The notes under the pieces were generated by a model. It had not been told where the DNA came from. It saw nothing but the letters and a program-made list of their open reading frames with translations, and ran no database searches. A stretch of DNA of 64,000 bases, from contig CAUYUJ010006513.1 of the NCBI GenBank assembly GCA_963575745.1, positions 235,001-299,000 of the forward strand, written 5' to 3'. Origin of the DNA: Prorocentrum cordatum. Taxonomy: Eukaryota > Sar > Dinophyceae > Prorocentrales > Prorocentraceae. Position numbers and translations under genes: made by a program. Shown here one piece after another: positions 10,576-21,545 of this stretch. Every line of letters begins with the position of its first letter. Position 1 is the stretch's first letter.

Positions 10576-12012
10576 ACCATTGCCAAAAGTTTGGCATCAG
10601 GGTCAAGAGTGGCAAGGCGGTCCCGGGCAATGTGCCTGGCCCGCCGTCGACTGGCTTCGGAGGGTGACAGTGAGGAATTATCGATAAGGAAGAAAATGGA
10701 GGAGGAGGAGGAGGAGGAGGAGGAGCGGAGTGGAACAACCCACGAGGCGGACCGCATCAGGGCGCCATGGGCCAACCGTGAGAGCAAGAATCGGCTCGAG
10801 CACTCATTGGGTCAAGAACCACCCCATCGCCCTATCACGGCTGGAGTCCGCGCGGGTTCGCCCAGACTCTGTGGCTGGAGGCGGCGACGCTTACCGCGGA
10901 GACACGCAAAACGAGGGTTGCAGGCGTCTAGAGCCGAGGCGCACGACCAGCGTGCGCAAACAAAAAAAAAAACAAAAAGAAAAAACGCTGCGCAGCTAAA
11001 AGCGTTCTCACGATTTCGAAGCCTCACGTAGCGACGCGCCGCTTTCGGTCGCTCCGCCCCGATGAGCCACCCGAGGGGCACCACCCCCTCGGGGGCAACC
11101 CGCCCTCGCGCACGCCACGGCGGGGGGCCCCGACCGCGGGGGGAATGGGCGGGGATACTCCAATGAGCCCCCCCCCGCAAAGGGGACCCGCGACACCGCC
11201 CGAACCCTGGCGAAGCACCAGGTGGGCCACCGCAAGGGTGTCGCAGCAAAACGCGGCATAAACCCACAACACAAGCGCGGGAGCACGGAAGGAAGGGCTG
11301 CGCATTGGGACCCTGGACTATCCCCGCCCGCCGCACTGGCGAGTCGGCAACAGCCCCGAAGTTCCAGGCACGACGCTTCCCCCGTGGCGCAGGCTGGGAC
11401 GGCCCACGACTACCTTTTATCTCTCCCCCAGGGTCCCGAAGGAGCACCTGGGGTGACGATCGGGAGGCTACCCGTCTGTTTTCCTGGGGAGGGATCCCAG
11501 TGGCACAAGTGCTGGAAGAGGAGGAGAAGCAGGAGGAGGAGGAGGAGGAGGAAGAAGAAGAAGAAGAAGAAGAGAAGGGGGGCGGAAGAGGAAGAGGGCA
11601 GAGCAGGAGGCGGAAGGGAAAAGAGGAGGAGGCAGGGGGATGCAGGGCGAGGAGGGAAGCAATGGGGGCGGTTGCTTTGGACGCAACGGTGACCTGCCGC
11701 GCTGCAAGGCGGCGCGCTACGGGGCGCCCCAGGAGCGCAGCGGCAGCAGTCGACCTCAGGGCTCAACCTGAACGGTGCTTTCCGCGTTCGTTTCGTTTTC
11801 GTTGTCCCTCGTTTTGTCTTCGTTACGCCTTTGCTGCAAAGCGAGATCGAAACGAAAACGGCCCTCGAGATCGCAAAAACACCGCTTAGGTGGAGCACTG
11901 GTTGATCTTCAGTGGCGACCTCACACCGGTGCTCCGCGTCTTGGGCGCGGCCTGCCCGTCTGTCGCCATCTTCGCGCGCAATCGCGCGGAAAGTCCTACC
12001 CCCCCGCCCGCG
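10576..12012. other. GC-rich DNA without a recognised gene
   Basis: GGA runs at about 10694-10735 and a GGA/GAA run at 11515-11580. Long open frames on both strands reflect GC content. No domain identified. Confidence 0.4.
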
Positions 12013-12560
12013 ACCAAGATGGGCGATGACACGGAAGCTATTTCTCCAAATGCCGCTGCGCATCTCGAAATCGCGACTGAGAAAGACGGACGCCCCTCCC
12101 CGCAAGGCGACCGCTTTCCAAGCGCGCTCAACCGCGAGCCGGCGCGCGTCCGCCTGCGCGCCGCATCGGAACGCGGACGCGCGCCCCGCGGCAATTGCAG
12201 GATGGGCGGGCGGGAAGAGCAGAACGCTAGCTCGCACCAGAATTTCCACGCACGGCACAAGCCACGCCACCCAGCCCAACCCGCGCACTTGCACCCGGCG
12301 ACCGACGTTATCGCACTCCGTGCTCACGCCCACAATCCCGCGGGGCGCTCTGCCCCACCCCGCCCTCGACCGAGATGGGCGATGCAACGATGCAGCGGCA
12401 ACAAGTCTCCCAAATGCCGCTGCGCATCTCGCAGTCGCGAACGGAAATGACGGAGGCCCCCCACCCCCCACCCCCCCCCGCAAGGCGACCGCTTTCCAGG
12501 CGCGCTCAACTGCGAGCCCGCGCGCGCCAGCCTGCGCGCCGCATCGGAATGCGGACGCAC
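12013..12560 (+). repeat. Direct repeat pair of about 170 bp
   Basis: A block starting GATGGGCGATG at 12019 recurs at 12373. Both contain CAAATGCCGCTGCGCATCTC, then CCGCAAGGCGACCGCTTTCC, then CTGCGCGCCGCATCGGAA. The second copy has a C-rich insertion, so the offset grows from 354 to about 378. It lies just past the 3' end of the retroelement, so it may be part of a complex terminal repeat. Confidence 0.8.
12218..12332. repeat. Terminal direct repeat of the 12.2-19.8 kb element, right copy
   Basis: Resembles 19666-19778 in the same orientation: AGAGCAGA, then CTCGCACCAGAA versus TTGCGCCAAAAC, then GGCACAAGCC, then CACCCA.CCCA, then CACTCCGTGCTCAC. The two copies flank the decayed retroelement. 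Divergence is high but the order of matches is kept. Confidence 0.55.
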
Positions 12561-12620
12561 TCAACTCACTAAGACTCGCAACTGTTGACGGAGGGCGGGG
12601 GGGCTCTCTCGGCCAGGCGT
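12300..12620. other. C-rich stretch past the recombinase 3' end
   Basis: Belongs to the direct-repeat block. Open frames on both strands are not interpreted. Confidence 0.3.
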
Positions 12621-12629
12621 TCCCGGCGC

Positions 12630-13884
12630 AGCCTTGAAGGCATCGGGGACATACGCGGCTAGCCTCAACGTCGCCGGGCATCACATCGACGAAATCACAG
12701 ATCTCAGAACCGAGACGCCAGCGGCAGGGCGCGCGGGTGACATCTCCTATCCTCGGGAGTCTGCCACGCTGGCCGCTGACACGATAGCAGTCCGAGGCCT
12801 CGTTGAGCACGAGCGCAGGCCAACTGAGCACCGCGCCCAACTCGGCGCATTTCGCCGCGATCGTCTCGAGCTCCGCCACCTGCTCGACATAGCCCTTCTC
12901 TTACGCCACAAGGCCTTCAGCCAGGCCTCAAGCGAGGCCCTCTTGACGGACGACGCCGCGGCCGGGGAAGCCCCCAGGCCAACGCGCGGCAGCGGCGCCC
13001 ATCTGCGCATGGAATCGGCCGCGCGCGCCCGCTGCGGGGCTTCGACAGCGCAGCGCCTGAAGAACTCGCTGCCCCACCTGGCCAACGGCATGATCAATGG
13101 ACAAGCCGACGCGCACGACCGCCAGCCTCCGCGAGCCCGCGAGCCCGGGCGAGCGTCAGCCGAGGCGGCCGCAGCCCCATTCATCCTGCAGAGGGAGGCC
13201 CATCTTCGATACCAAGGCCTCCAGGGCGGCCACTGAAAGGCTGCCCCCCCCCCCCCCATGGGCACCCTCATCCGCGGGGAACAAGGGCGGGTCCTCCGAG
13301 ACCGCCCCCCCCCCGCCCCCCCTCCCAGCAACTCCAGCTGCTCGACGACCGCGCGGCAGGCGCACGGCGCATCATGCGGGCCTGAGAAACAGACGCGCCC
13401 CCTCGTCCTGGCGCAGCCGACTGCGCGCGGATCCAGTCTCACACACCGGAAGAGCCACAGTCGCCTCGCAAGTGCTCTCCGCCACCGCGATCGACACAGC
13501 AAGGCACAAAGAAGCCTCAATCTCGCGAAGCACGGAGAAGAACGCGAACTCGCACAGCCTGCCTGGATCGAGCGGCGCGCGCTGCACCAGCGAGGCGTTG
13601 CCCAGCCTGGGCGAGCGGGCGGCGCCGAGGTCAAACTCGGCGCCCTGTTTCGGAGCGACGGCCCCACGCGTGCCAGAGCCTGTAGCCCGGCGAACCCCCC
13701 AGTAGAGAAACTCGCTCCAGGGATGGCCGGCCGCCAAGCGTGCGTCCATGACTGCGTTCATGTAGTTCGGCAATGCCGAATCTCCGCGCGATGTGAGCTG
13801 CGCGCAGATAGATTCAACTTTGCCCACCGCGAGGGGCAGCGCAGGCACGCGCCCCCCGCGCATCTGGCGCGGAAGAACTCCCAC
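12630..13884 (-). pseudogene. Tyrosine-recombinase-like ORF, frameshifted
   Basis: Three frames join into one protein-like path. The first part (13884-13372) has SALPNYMNAVMDARLAAGHP, FLYWGVRRATGSGTRGAV, GAEFDLGAA and RLCEFAFFSVLREIEASL. The middle has PLFPADEGA, LEALVSKMGLPLQDEWGCGR and PLARWGSEFFRRCAVEAP (about 13080). The end (12879-12640) has VLNEASDCYRV and VMPGDVEASRVCPRCL, a possible zinc-ribbon tail. The LARWGS block matches the region just after the HxxR box in recombinase-like ORFs of dinoflagellate elements. The HxxR residues themselves are eroded. Confidence 0.6.
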
Positions 13885-14100
13885 GTGGACATGACCGAAG
13901 ATCTCGCAGACTGCGCCCCCGACGCAAAGACCTCCGAACGGTACCAGCTAAACACGCGATCGCGCCCATCTTCGGCGGGAGGCCCCGCGGGCCGCGAGGC
14001 CCGCGCCGTCCCAGGCGCGACCGCCCGCGCATCCCACCCCTGCGCCACGCCGCCCGGGGTGGAGGGCGAACGTCACTGCGCCCGTGGAGCGCGATGCTCC

Positions 14101-14178
14101 ACAACGCGGACACTCGAAGCCTCGGAAGTCGGCAGCCTGGCAGGCACCGCAGCGGGCGGGCTCATCGCAGCGCTCGCA
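14101..14178 (-). other. Zinc-ribbon-like segment with three CxxC motifs
   Basis: The frame open from 14286 to 13948 holds WSCERCDEPARCGACQ then FECPRCG. That is three CxxC pairs in about 26 residues, preceded by tryptophan. It lies between RNase H and the recombinase ORF, so it may be a nucleic-acid-binding linker of that polyprotein. Confidence 0.45.
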
Positions 14179-14286
14179 AGACCACCGCGCAGGATCTGCG
14201 GAGCGCCAAGCGACTCGCAGCGGCCGCGGCCACAACACCGGCTTGAAGCTCTTCGGGGGGCCTCTCTTGCCCGCGACTGCGAACAC

Positions 14287-15112
14287 GCGGCGGCGGCGCT
14301 AACGGCGCCACGGGGCCGAATGGCCATGGGCACGCAGATGCAGGAACTGGGGGGGGGCCCGCAGGGCTCCCAGGAGCGGCGGGCGCGAACGCGCAGGCAT
14401 TCCTCCAGCCGCAGCGGCGAGCTTGCACCCGCGCGCGCCGGCACTGCACAATCGGGCGGCAGACTCACCGCAGCAACCGCGCAGGCCGAAACCGAACGCC
14501 CGCCCTCGAAGGCGCCGACGACCGCTGGCCAGCGAACGAATCACGGCGACGCGATCGCGGCGGCAGGCTTGCACCCGCGCGCGCGCGCACCGGCATGCGG
14601 ATGCACCGCGCAGCTGGCGCGCGCAGCACAGCGCTTCGGTTCTAGCTCTCTGCGCTCGGGGCGGCAGCGCCGCCCCGGCCAGGACGACGCCGCCGCGGCC
14701 TGGGCGCGCCCGGCCCCCATGGCCCTTTCGAGCGCGGGGAACCGCCGAATTTTCCGCTGGCGCCACTGGAGCGGCCTGGGACGGTCTACATACAATGTCT
14801 TTGCGCCCCCCCACTGGGTCGGGGATCCGACGCTAAGAGTCGGCGCCAGGAAGACGCGCCCGCGTCTGCAAGCTTGCACCCGCGCGAGCGCCGGCTTGCG
14901 CCAGCAAAAAGCAGGCACGCACCCGCCTCGGAGCAGCTCGATCGCACAACGCTAAAAACGCAACCAAAATGTCACGAATTTCGGCGGCGACGCGACGCAG
15001 CTTGAACAGCAATTTTGCGCCCAGACGGGCGCAAGCATGCGCCGGCGAGAAGCAGGCGCGCGCCCGCCTCGGACAAAATAAATCGCACCAAACTCAAGAC
15101 GCAACGAGAATT
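14287..15112. other. GC-rich interdomain spacer with repeated GCTTGCACCCGCGCG
   Basis: GCTTGCACCCGCGCG occurs at about 14414, 14568 and 14872. A pair of longer similar blocks (GAAGCAGGC/AAAAGCAGGC...CGCCCGCCTCGGA) lies at about 14907 and 15052. No domain could be read. Confidence 0.5.
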
Positions 15113-16320
15113 TCAATTTTGGATTCGCGCGCTCTCGGCCTGTAGATGCTCGAAGCGATCCCCCCAATAATCGCGTCGACGCTCGCGCTGGTGCCACGGC
15201 GCGAAACGAGCATCGCCAGCGCGGTCGGCGAGCCGGACCGAACGCGCAGACAGAGTCGCCGCCCAGTACAACAGGGGGCCTGGGGCCCACTGCATGAAGG
15301 CCACGACGACGGCCAACGATTCCCCTCACCGCTGCTCCCCGCAACCGCCGGCCGCGAAGCCGAAGCGGCGAAAATCCCCCTCCGCCAGCGCGTCGGCGAC
15401 GCATTCAGAGGAGACCCTGCCGATCACCAGTAGAGCGCCGAGCCCCCCCGGCGAGGCGCCCGCGAGCACGTCAATCTGCCCCCCAACGCCGCGGCGGGAG
15501 TCGGAATCGAAGACTCTCTCGATAGGGCCGCGGCCCTCGCGGAAGACCGAGCGCACGAACCACGGGGCGGCCTCAACACGCTCCGCCCACGCGCACCAGA
15601 CACCCCCGCAGCGTCGGACAGGGCACCCCCGAATTCTACAAAGAAATGACCGCATCGCGCACCGAAGGCTGGAAATATGAACGAATTCGCCCGCGCGCGC
15701 CCGGAAGTGTCTGAGAGAGACCACATTCCGCCGCGAAACGGCCCGCCGTTGCGACCAGCATCTCGCGGGCGATCGAATGCTTGGCCCCCGCCGCGACTGG
15801 CCCGGCGACCACTGTCGCCCATCACCTCGTTTGGCCTCGCAGCGGAACTGCCCCGACGCCCAGGTGGCGGAATCCCCCGGCTGCACCTTCGAGAAGTTAC
15901 GGGGGGAACCGAGGGCCAACCACGGATAAACCACCAGCGCCACGCGACAGTCACGCACGAGCCCGCTGCCCGACTCGGCCACGATCGAGTCGCGCCCATG
16001 GCACGCCAGCCGCGCCCCTCCTGGCTAGAAGACCCCTTGCGCGAGGCGGCGCAGCAGCGCCGCCACGCGCGCCCACAGCAAAGGGGCCCCGTGAGAGGCC
16101 TGCGCGGCGCAAGATCCTCAGCAAGATCACTCGCTCGGGACGGCGCGACGCAGCCGTCGAACCGCCACGGCCACGCAATGCCCCCGGCGAGCGCGGCCCA
16201 GAAGACCTCCCAGGACTGTCTGGCCCAGGAGGTCGCGCCCGCCCGGGACGAGCTCGACATCGACGGGGTCGCGCGCGCCACCCAAATCTGCGACGCGACG
16301 GGGAATCCCATCTACAAGCC
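15113..16320 (-). pseudogene. RT remnant and RNase H domain of the retroelement
   Basis: The frame from 15982 has VYPWLALGSPRNFSKVQPGD then ATWASGQF, which fits the RT block after the catalytic box. It continues through VGGQIDVLAGASPGGLGALL and SECVADALAEGDFRRFGF, then (after a stop) ESLAVVVAFMQWAP. This matches an RNase H of the DASPWGLG...ITYFA...EALA kind. The aspartate before ASP is lost (GASP). The upstream RT core (16.3-16.0 kb) is in other frames and its YVDD box is not identifiable. Confidence 0.65.
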
Positions 16321-16689
16321 GATCTGGCGCCGAAAATGCCGGCGAGACTCGCGGGGGTCCGTCGCCCGGGCCAACTCGGAAGTCACCCGCGTGGCCTAAC
16401 GTGCCGCGACCCTCGCCTCGCCCCCCGACAGCGGCGCCCGGGCGACTGGCGCGCGGCGCCCCGGCGCTCTTCGAGGCCGTGCCGGCGCCAGCCAGAGCAG
16501 CAGGCGCGCCCTCGAAGGCGGGCTGCGTTCGCCGCGCCTTCTCGGCATCAGTTCTTTCATTCGCCCGCGACCCCTCTGTCGCCTGAGCGCGCGCTTCTCG
16601 GCGCCAGGGCCTGCGCCGCCGCCCATCCCAACGCGCGACTGCGCCCCGACAGCGACTCGGGGGCCCTCGCTGCCGGGCTCGGCCCCCAT

Positions 16690-17560
16690 GTACTAGCGGT
16701 TGCGCCGGCCGCCTGCGCCGGCCGTCACGGCTTTGCCTTTGGGCGGCTGCTCGGCGGCAGGCGCGCCGCAGCTGTCGGGGCCGTGGTCGAGGCTCTCGGC
16801 GCGCTGGCGCGACGACTTCCCGTCCGCCGTGCAAACGCACGCGCCGGGGAGCGTATATCCATGCAGGCGCCGCCCTGGAAACGACGGCAGGAGGTCCTTG
16901 CCGTTGCGGTTGGCGCGCAGGCGGCCATCCTGCACGATCGCGAGCATCCGCGCCCTGCCATTGCGCTGACTCGAGCGCACGCTGCCACCGCCGCGCTGCC
17001 TGGGCACCGTCTGGGACACAAACAAACTGCGGCCGCGGCGGCGGCGGCGCCTGAGAAAACTGCCCCGGGCGCCGCCGACGGCCGCGTCACCGCCGACCAT
17101 GCTCGGCGGACTGCGAGAGCACGAGCATCGCAGGTTCCATAAACTGTTTCGTCCAGAAGCGGTCGCTGTGGACAGCCCCCGACCACGCGCGTTCGCACAT
17201 GGCCCCTACGTCAATCACGCCTGCAATCAAGGCCTCGCGGCGGAGCGTCTGCGCGTGCTCAAGCCACATCCGCGCGTCCGCCTGGCACAACGTGCCCCAG
17301 ACGGTAGGGCGATACCGACATGCGAACTCACGGATCAGATCCGCGCACTGGTCGAGCAGCGCCGGCGTGACCGCGCTCGGCATGATGAGGGTCGTCTTGA
17401 GGACCCTGTACGACGCCATACAATCGTCGATGGAGGAAGCACGCGCGGGGCGCACCGCTCGAATGAGGTCATGGATCGCCGTCAACTGAACTACCGTCGG
17501 TTGCTCGCCCGCGGATGGCACCCCCCCATGCACTCCTTGTGTTCCTCGTAGCCCTCGGAA
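16690..17560 (-). pseudogene. Gag-like ORF, C-terminal part with degraded zinc knuckle
   Basis: The frame 17596-17087 has the coding-like stretch DDCMASYRVLKTTLIMPSAV, LIREFACRYRPTVWGTL and QADARMWLEHAQTLRREALI, then SDRFWTKQFMEPAMLVL. In another frame it continues to AIVQDGRLRANRNGKDLLPS, where family members have a short Cys/His nucleocapsid-like motif; here most cysteines are gone. It joins the RT region downstream. Confidence 0.6.
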
Positions 17561-17711
17561 AAAAAAGTAATTACCGAAAGCGCGCCACTGGATCACACTG
17601 TGATTGAAATGGGGGGGCGCGCTCGCAGACCCCCCTCCCCCCCCCTCCCCCCCTTTCGCCAGAAAGAAAGCCAGGGAACGGGCCTCTCCCGCTGCTCCTT
17701 TCTGCGCCGGA

Positions 17712-18265
17712 GAAGGTGGGTAGGGAGTATGGAGTAGGGAATAGTGAGAAGTGAGTAATGAGTAGTGAGTACTGAGTCACGAGTCGTGAGTGTTGAGTAG
17801 TGAGTAGTGAGTAGTGAGTAGCAGTGAGTAGTGAGTACTGAGTAGTGCGTAGTGAGTAGTAAGAGGTGAGTAGTGAGGAGCGAGAAGTGAAGTATGAGTA
17901 CTACGCAGTGAATAATGAATAGTGAGTAATGTGTAGGGGGTAGAGAATAGGGAGTAGTGAGTAGTGAGTAGTGGGTAGTAATAGTCGGTGGTGAGTAGTG
18001 AGTTCTGTGTAGTGGGTAGTGTGTAGCGAGTAGTGAATTGTGAGTAGAGAGTAGTCGGTAGTGAGGAGTGAGTAGTGAGTACAGAGTAGTGAGCCAAAAG
18101 TAGAGAGTAGCGAGTAGTGAGAAGGGAGTAGTGGGTAGTGAGTAGTGAACAGTGAGTAATGAGAAGTGAGTAGTGAATAGTGAGTAGTGAGAAGTGGGTG
18201 GTGAGTAGTGGGTAGTGAGAAGGGAGTAGGGTGTAGCAAGAAGACAATAGTGAGAAGCGACTAGT
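17712..18265 (+). repeat. Heptamer GTAGTGA minisatellite
   Basis: About 550 bp of imperfect GTAGTGA units with variants such as GAGAAGT and GGGTAGT. The minus-strand frames rich in serine, leucine, threonine, histidine and tyrosine are artefacts. The unit differs from the TTTAGGG telomere repeat known in dinoflagellates. Confidence 0.95.
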
Positions 18266-18619
18266 GAGTAACCCCATACCCACGACAATAATCCCCCCCC
18301 CCATACACAGAAGGGTTGATTATCCACGGCCAATGAGAGTTTGGTCGGGGGCGCGGGGCGCGGAGGCCGAACTGCATTATCACGGGGGAAGGTTCGCCAT
18401 CGAGGTTACTTCCTTCTTATGTTGAGATAACAGCACCAAGCGAAGCGAACGCGTTTTTTCAGGATGCCTCAAGCGAAACCAATGTCCTTCTGTCTCTGTG
18501 TAGTTATTTATGTATTGCTTTATTTATTTCTCTGTCTCTCTCTCTCTCTCTCTTTCTCTATCTCTCTCTCTCTCGCTCTGTCTCTCTATCTCTTTCTCCT
18601 CCTCCTCCTCCCTCTGGCG

Positions 18620-18937
18620 CCCTGAACTTGTTTATCGCTGGGGTTGATTATCCGGGGAAAACGAGGCACGTGAGCTACCCTACACGAGCAGATGAAAATT
18701 TAATTTTCATTGTGCGGTCACACATTCAATATAATAACTTTTAAACGTTGGATGTTTGCTATCTCCTTCTCCTCTCATCCTCTTGCTCTTGCTCATCCTC
18801 CTCCTCCTCTTCCTCCTCTACCTCCTCTTCTCTTTCTATATTTCTACTTATCTCTCTATCGTTCTTCTCCTCCCCCTGCCCCCCTGAACTTGTTTATCGC
18901 TGTGGTTGATTATCCGGGGAAAACGAGGCGCATGAGG
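18620..18937 (+). repeat. Direct repeats of GTTGATTATCCGGGGAAAAC
   Basis: The block CCCTGAACTTGTTTATCGCTG followed by GTTGATTATCCGGGGAAAAC and GAGGC occurs at 18620-18668 and 18885-18931, each after a pyrimidine-rich tract. A third partial copy (GTTGATTATCCACGG) is at 18315. The pair may bound an inserted unit of about 265 bp. Confidence 0.85.
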
Positions 18938-18939
18938 AA

Positions 18940-19663
18940 TCTCTGTAGAAACTCCGCGCTTCAGTTCCGCATTATAAAAAGATCTCAAGCCGACGCGTTC
19001 CCTCAGCCTCCTTAAAGGGCTCCATAATTTTTCGATTTCGTTTTTGGACCCCCCCCTCCTTGGGGTTATCCAGCGACGCGCCCTCGTGATTACCTCGCGG
19101 GCCGTCGCCTGGTCCACCACGAGCTCGAGATTTACCATGTGCGCGGCCGTGCTCGCCGCAGCCTGCGACGCTGTCGGGGCCGGGTCCTACTGCTGCGCGA
19201 AGTAGTGGCGTTGCTGATCGATGCCCACCCGCATCCCACACAGCACTCCAGCGACACGATGCGCGCTGCGGAGACGCCCAGTAGCAACGAATGGAACAGC
19301 ACTCTCTTCTCCCGTCCGCCATGCGGCGACCACCATCCTCTGGGATAGCGACAGATCGCGTACGGGGTCTCACATGGTCAGGCCCCGGAGGGTGATCGCC
19401 GATGCCTTCAAAACCTGCTCCCAAATCCCCGCCAACTCGAGCACGTCGCTGGCGTTGGCGATGGACGCGGCCTCATTCGGCGAGGGGTCCATGGAGGCGC
19501 CGGGACCAACAGTCAGCAAAGGCTGCGGCGCAACTGCGCCAGCCCCAGCGCAGAACATCGGGGCGAGGTTCGAAACGAGGGCCAGGCGAGGGACCAAGGG
19601 GTCCCAGCAGCTGAGCTTGAGGCTCGAGAGAGAGAACCCCCCCCAAAAAAAACTGCTGACCAC
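18940..19663 (-). pseudogene. Gag-like ORF, N-terminal part
   Basis: The frame 19663-19370 carries NEAASIANASDVLELAGIWE then QVLKASAITLRGL. After frame changes, DPVRDLSLSQR, HRVAGVLCGM and LELVVDQATAREVITRARRW follow. The order (a helical 'ANA.DVLE.AG' block, a 'VRDL' block, then 'L..V.D') resembles gag-like N-termini I know from dinoflagellate elements. Stops and frame changes show decay. Confidence 0.5.
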
Positions 19664-19665
19664 AA

Positions 19666-19778
19666 GAGCAGAGTGTCAGCTTGCGCCAAAACTGTCAGGG
19701 CACAAGCCAGACCACCCAACCCAGCCCACGTGCACCCCCTGCAATTCTTACTCCCACACTCCGTGTTCACACCGACAG
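19666..19778. repeat. Terminal direct repeat of the 12.2-19.8 kb element, left copy
   Basis: Partner of 12218-12332. Shares AGAGCAGA, TGCGCCA, GGCACAAGCC, a CACCCAACCCA run and CACTCCGTGTTCAC in the same order and orientation. Confidence 0.55.
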
Positions 19779-21210
19779 CCAGGCCGTGCTCGACGGCTTC
19801 CGCGGGGGCCCCCTTGGGTGGCGCGCCCCGGCACACAGCATGGACGCGTGGGCGCGCACTGCTGGGACCATGATCGCCAAAAACGAACGTCTGGAGCCGC
19901 GGGGCACTTCTCTCGAGAAAGAGAAAGCCCACGCAGCGGGAGCCCCGCAAAACGCGGTGGGTCTCGGGCGCTGAGAAAGCCATCAGTTCGCTGCTCCGTC
20001 TACTCAGGAGGGGGCGCAACAGCACCAGCATCCAGCTTTCTCGTGGGGGAGCGTACGCACAGCGATATTTAAACGCGCGTCGGACGAGCTAGCACATGTC
20101 CAACAAGGGATTCCGATGCTTGTGCCATCATGTCTTACACTTGAACGGTTTCCGACCTGCCATTTTTGCTTGCCGATGCGCCGTATGGGCGCCAGGCTTG
20201 ACTGACTGACTGTCGAACGTGTTAGAGTTTGCAGCTTACGTAGGAGTGCCAGGTAGGGCGATCGTGGAGGCATCCGAGGGCTCGAGTCCAACCACCTAGG
20301 ATTCGAACCATCACACACACACACACACACACACGCGCATACAGAACCCCTGCTGGGTGGGAGGGACAAAGGGTCCGCGGGGCCTTCCCTCCCGACGCCG
20401 CCTGGCACCCCACCCTGCAGGTATGTGGTGGACGGGGGCGATTGAAGACAGACCGAGCCCGCGCTGAAGGGCCTAAAACTAATGTGCCTCCCGAGTTCCG
20501 CTTTCTGTCGCAGGAATGCTGGCGCCAGTCAGGTGCGTTAGACCGTTAGACTTTTCGCTGGCTGCCCAGGGGTAATCTCAGGTTCGTCGCCGAGAATTTA
20601 AGACACCTGAGAGAGGATAGCCACCTCACCACCCATTCTACGCCAGCTAGTCAAAGTAGCTCTTGAACAGCCTGAGACAGGGGCACCTGTTCTGGCCGGG
20701 CTGGCACAAATCTCGACTGGGCCATCCGTTCCACTCCGCTCAGACCCGCTCTTATCCACCCCAATCCGCTCTGTTCTGGTCATACGGTCTCATCCGCTCT
20801 AGCCCACCCCCGCCTCCCTCCTCCGCCCTCCGCCCTCGCAGCTCCGATTCGCTCCATTAGGCGATCGACGCTTTGACCATGCCCCTGCTCATGCCCAAAC
20901 CCGACGAGGGGACAGAGATGCGGCATGGAACAAAATCTGGCCTCTCGTGAGCCGAGTCTTCTCCACGCCCTGCTCCCCCTGACGCCCAGCGGGGGACCGC
21001 AGCAGGGGTATGGATCGACGGTCGATCGCCGCCAGACCGCCCTCGGCACTCCAGCGGGTGCGGCACGCGGACGACGGCGGCGGCGCAGCGGCGAGCCGCG
21101 AGCGGACGGCGGCGACAACTAGAAAGCAATTCACGGAAGCTTTTGGTCGTGCCCATGGCGCCCAACAGCGCGCCCAATCGCGCGAAAGAGCGGACGTGAT
21201 GCATCTCCCT
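19779..21210. other. Unassigned DNA with a CA microsatellite
   Basis: No gene recognised. A CA run of about 11 units lies at 20312-20334. Around 20730-20810 there are repeated CCGCTC words. Confidence 0.4.
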
Positions 21211-21212
21211 CA

Positions 21213-21345
21213 TATGTCGCTATTGGGGGCTATTGGTCGCTATTGGGCGCTGTTTTTTTGAGCGCTATTCGGTGCAGCTGAGCGCCGTTGGGTGCTATCT
21301 GGCGCAACTGGGCGCTACTGGGCGCTATTGGGCGCGATCCGCTGA
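21213..21345 (+). repeat. GGGCGCTATT short tandem repeat
   Basis: Variants of CGCTATTGGG (GGGCGCTACT, GAGCGCTATTC) recur about ten times with 9-12 bp spacing. Confidence 0.8.
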
Positions 21346-21411
21346 TATACGTTCAAACACAAACGAGTGAAAGCTTCCGTACAGAATCGAACGCCGATCG
21401 CCGGGGACGAG

Positions 21412-21414
21412 CAG

Positions 21415-21461
<47 letters not shown>

Positions 21462-21489
21462 CGAACGACCGACGACGACGACGACCGAC

Positions 21490-21544
<55 letters not shown>

Positions 21545-21545
21545 C
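21412..21545. repeat. GAC/ACG trinucleotide repeat
   Basis: Near-perfect ACG triplets, interrupted by ACCGACCG. The apparent poly-Asp and poly-Arg frames are artefacts. Confidence 0.97.

Larger units (their letters stand above)
17600..18940. other. Satellite-bearing insertion splitting the gag region
   Basis: The gag-like reading stops at about 18.94 kb and resumes at about 17.56 kb. Between them are the GTAGTGA array, CT-rich microsatellites and direct repeats of a GTTGATTATCCGGGGAAAAC box. No other gene is visible. Confidence 0.6.
12218..19778 (-). mobile_element. Decayed retroelement with RNase H and tyrosine recombinase
   Basis: Reading down the minus strand: a gag-like start (19.6-18.9 kb), a satellite-bearing insertion (18.9-17.6 kb), the rest of gag (17.56-16.7 kb), RT remnants and RNase H (16.3-15.1 kb), a zinc ribbon (14.18-14.10 kb) and a tyrosine-recombinase-like ORF (13.88-12.63 kb). 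Similar direct repeats flank the whole. Domain content suggests a DIRS/Ngaro-like class. The assignment rests on patterns I recognise from dinoflagellate predicted proteins, not on a search. Every ORF is broken. Confidence 0.65.

Noticed and set aside
11410-12879. 489-codon minus-strand open frame as one gene
   Set aside because: Only its first 80 or so residues match the end of the recombinase-like ORF. The rest runs into repeats and poly-Leu/Ser from the GGA tract.
13258-14955. 565-codon plus-strand open frame
   Set aside because: It lies opposite the recombinase-like and zinc-ribbon segments, is rich in Arg/Ala/Pro as expected from GC-rich DNA, and shows no domain.
17593-18333. Tyr/Ser/Leu-rich repeat protein
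   Set aside because: Translation of the GTAGTGA heptamer, open in several minus frames.
20280-20300. tRNA suggested by GGATTCGAACC
   Set aside because: No cloverleaf on the minus strand.
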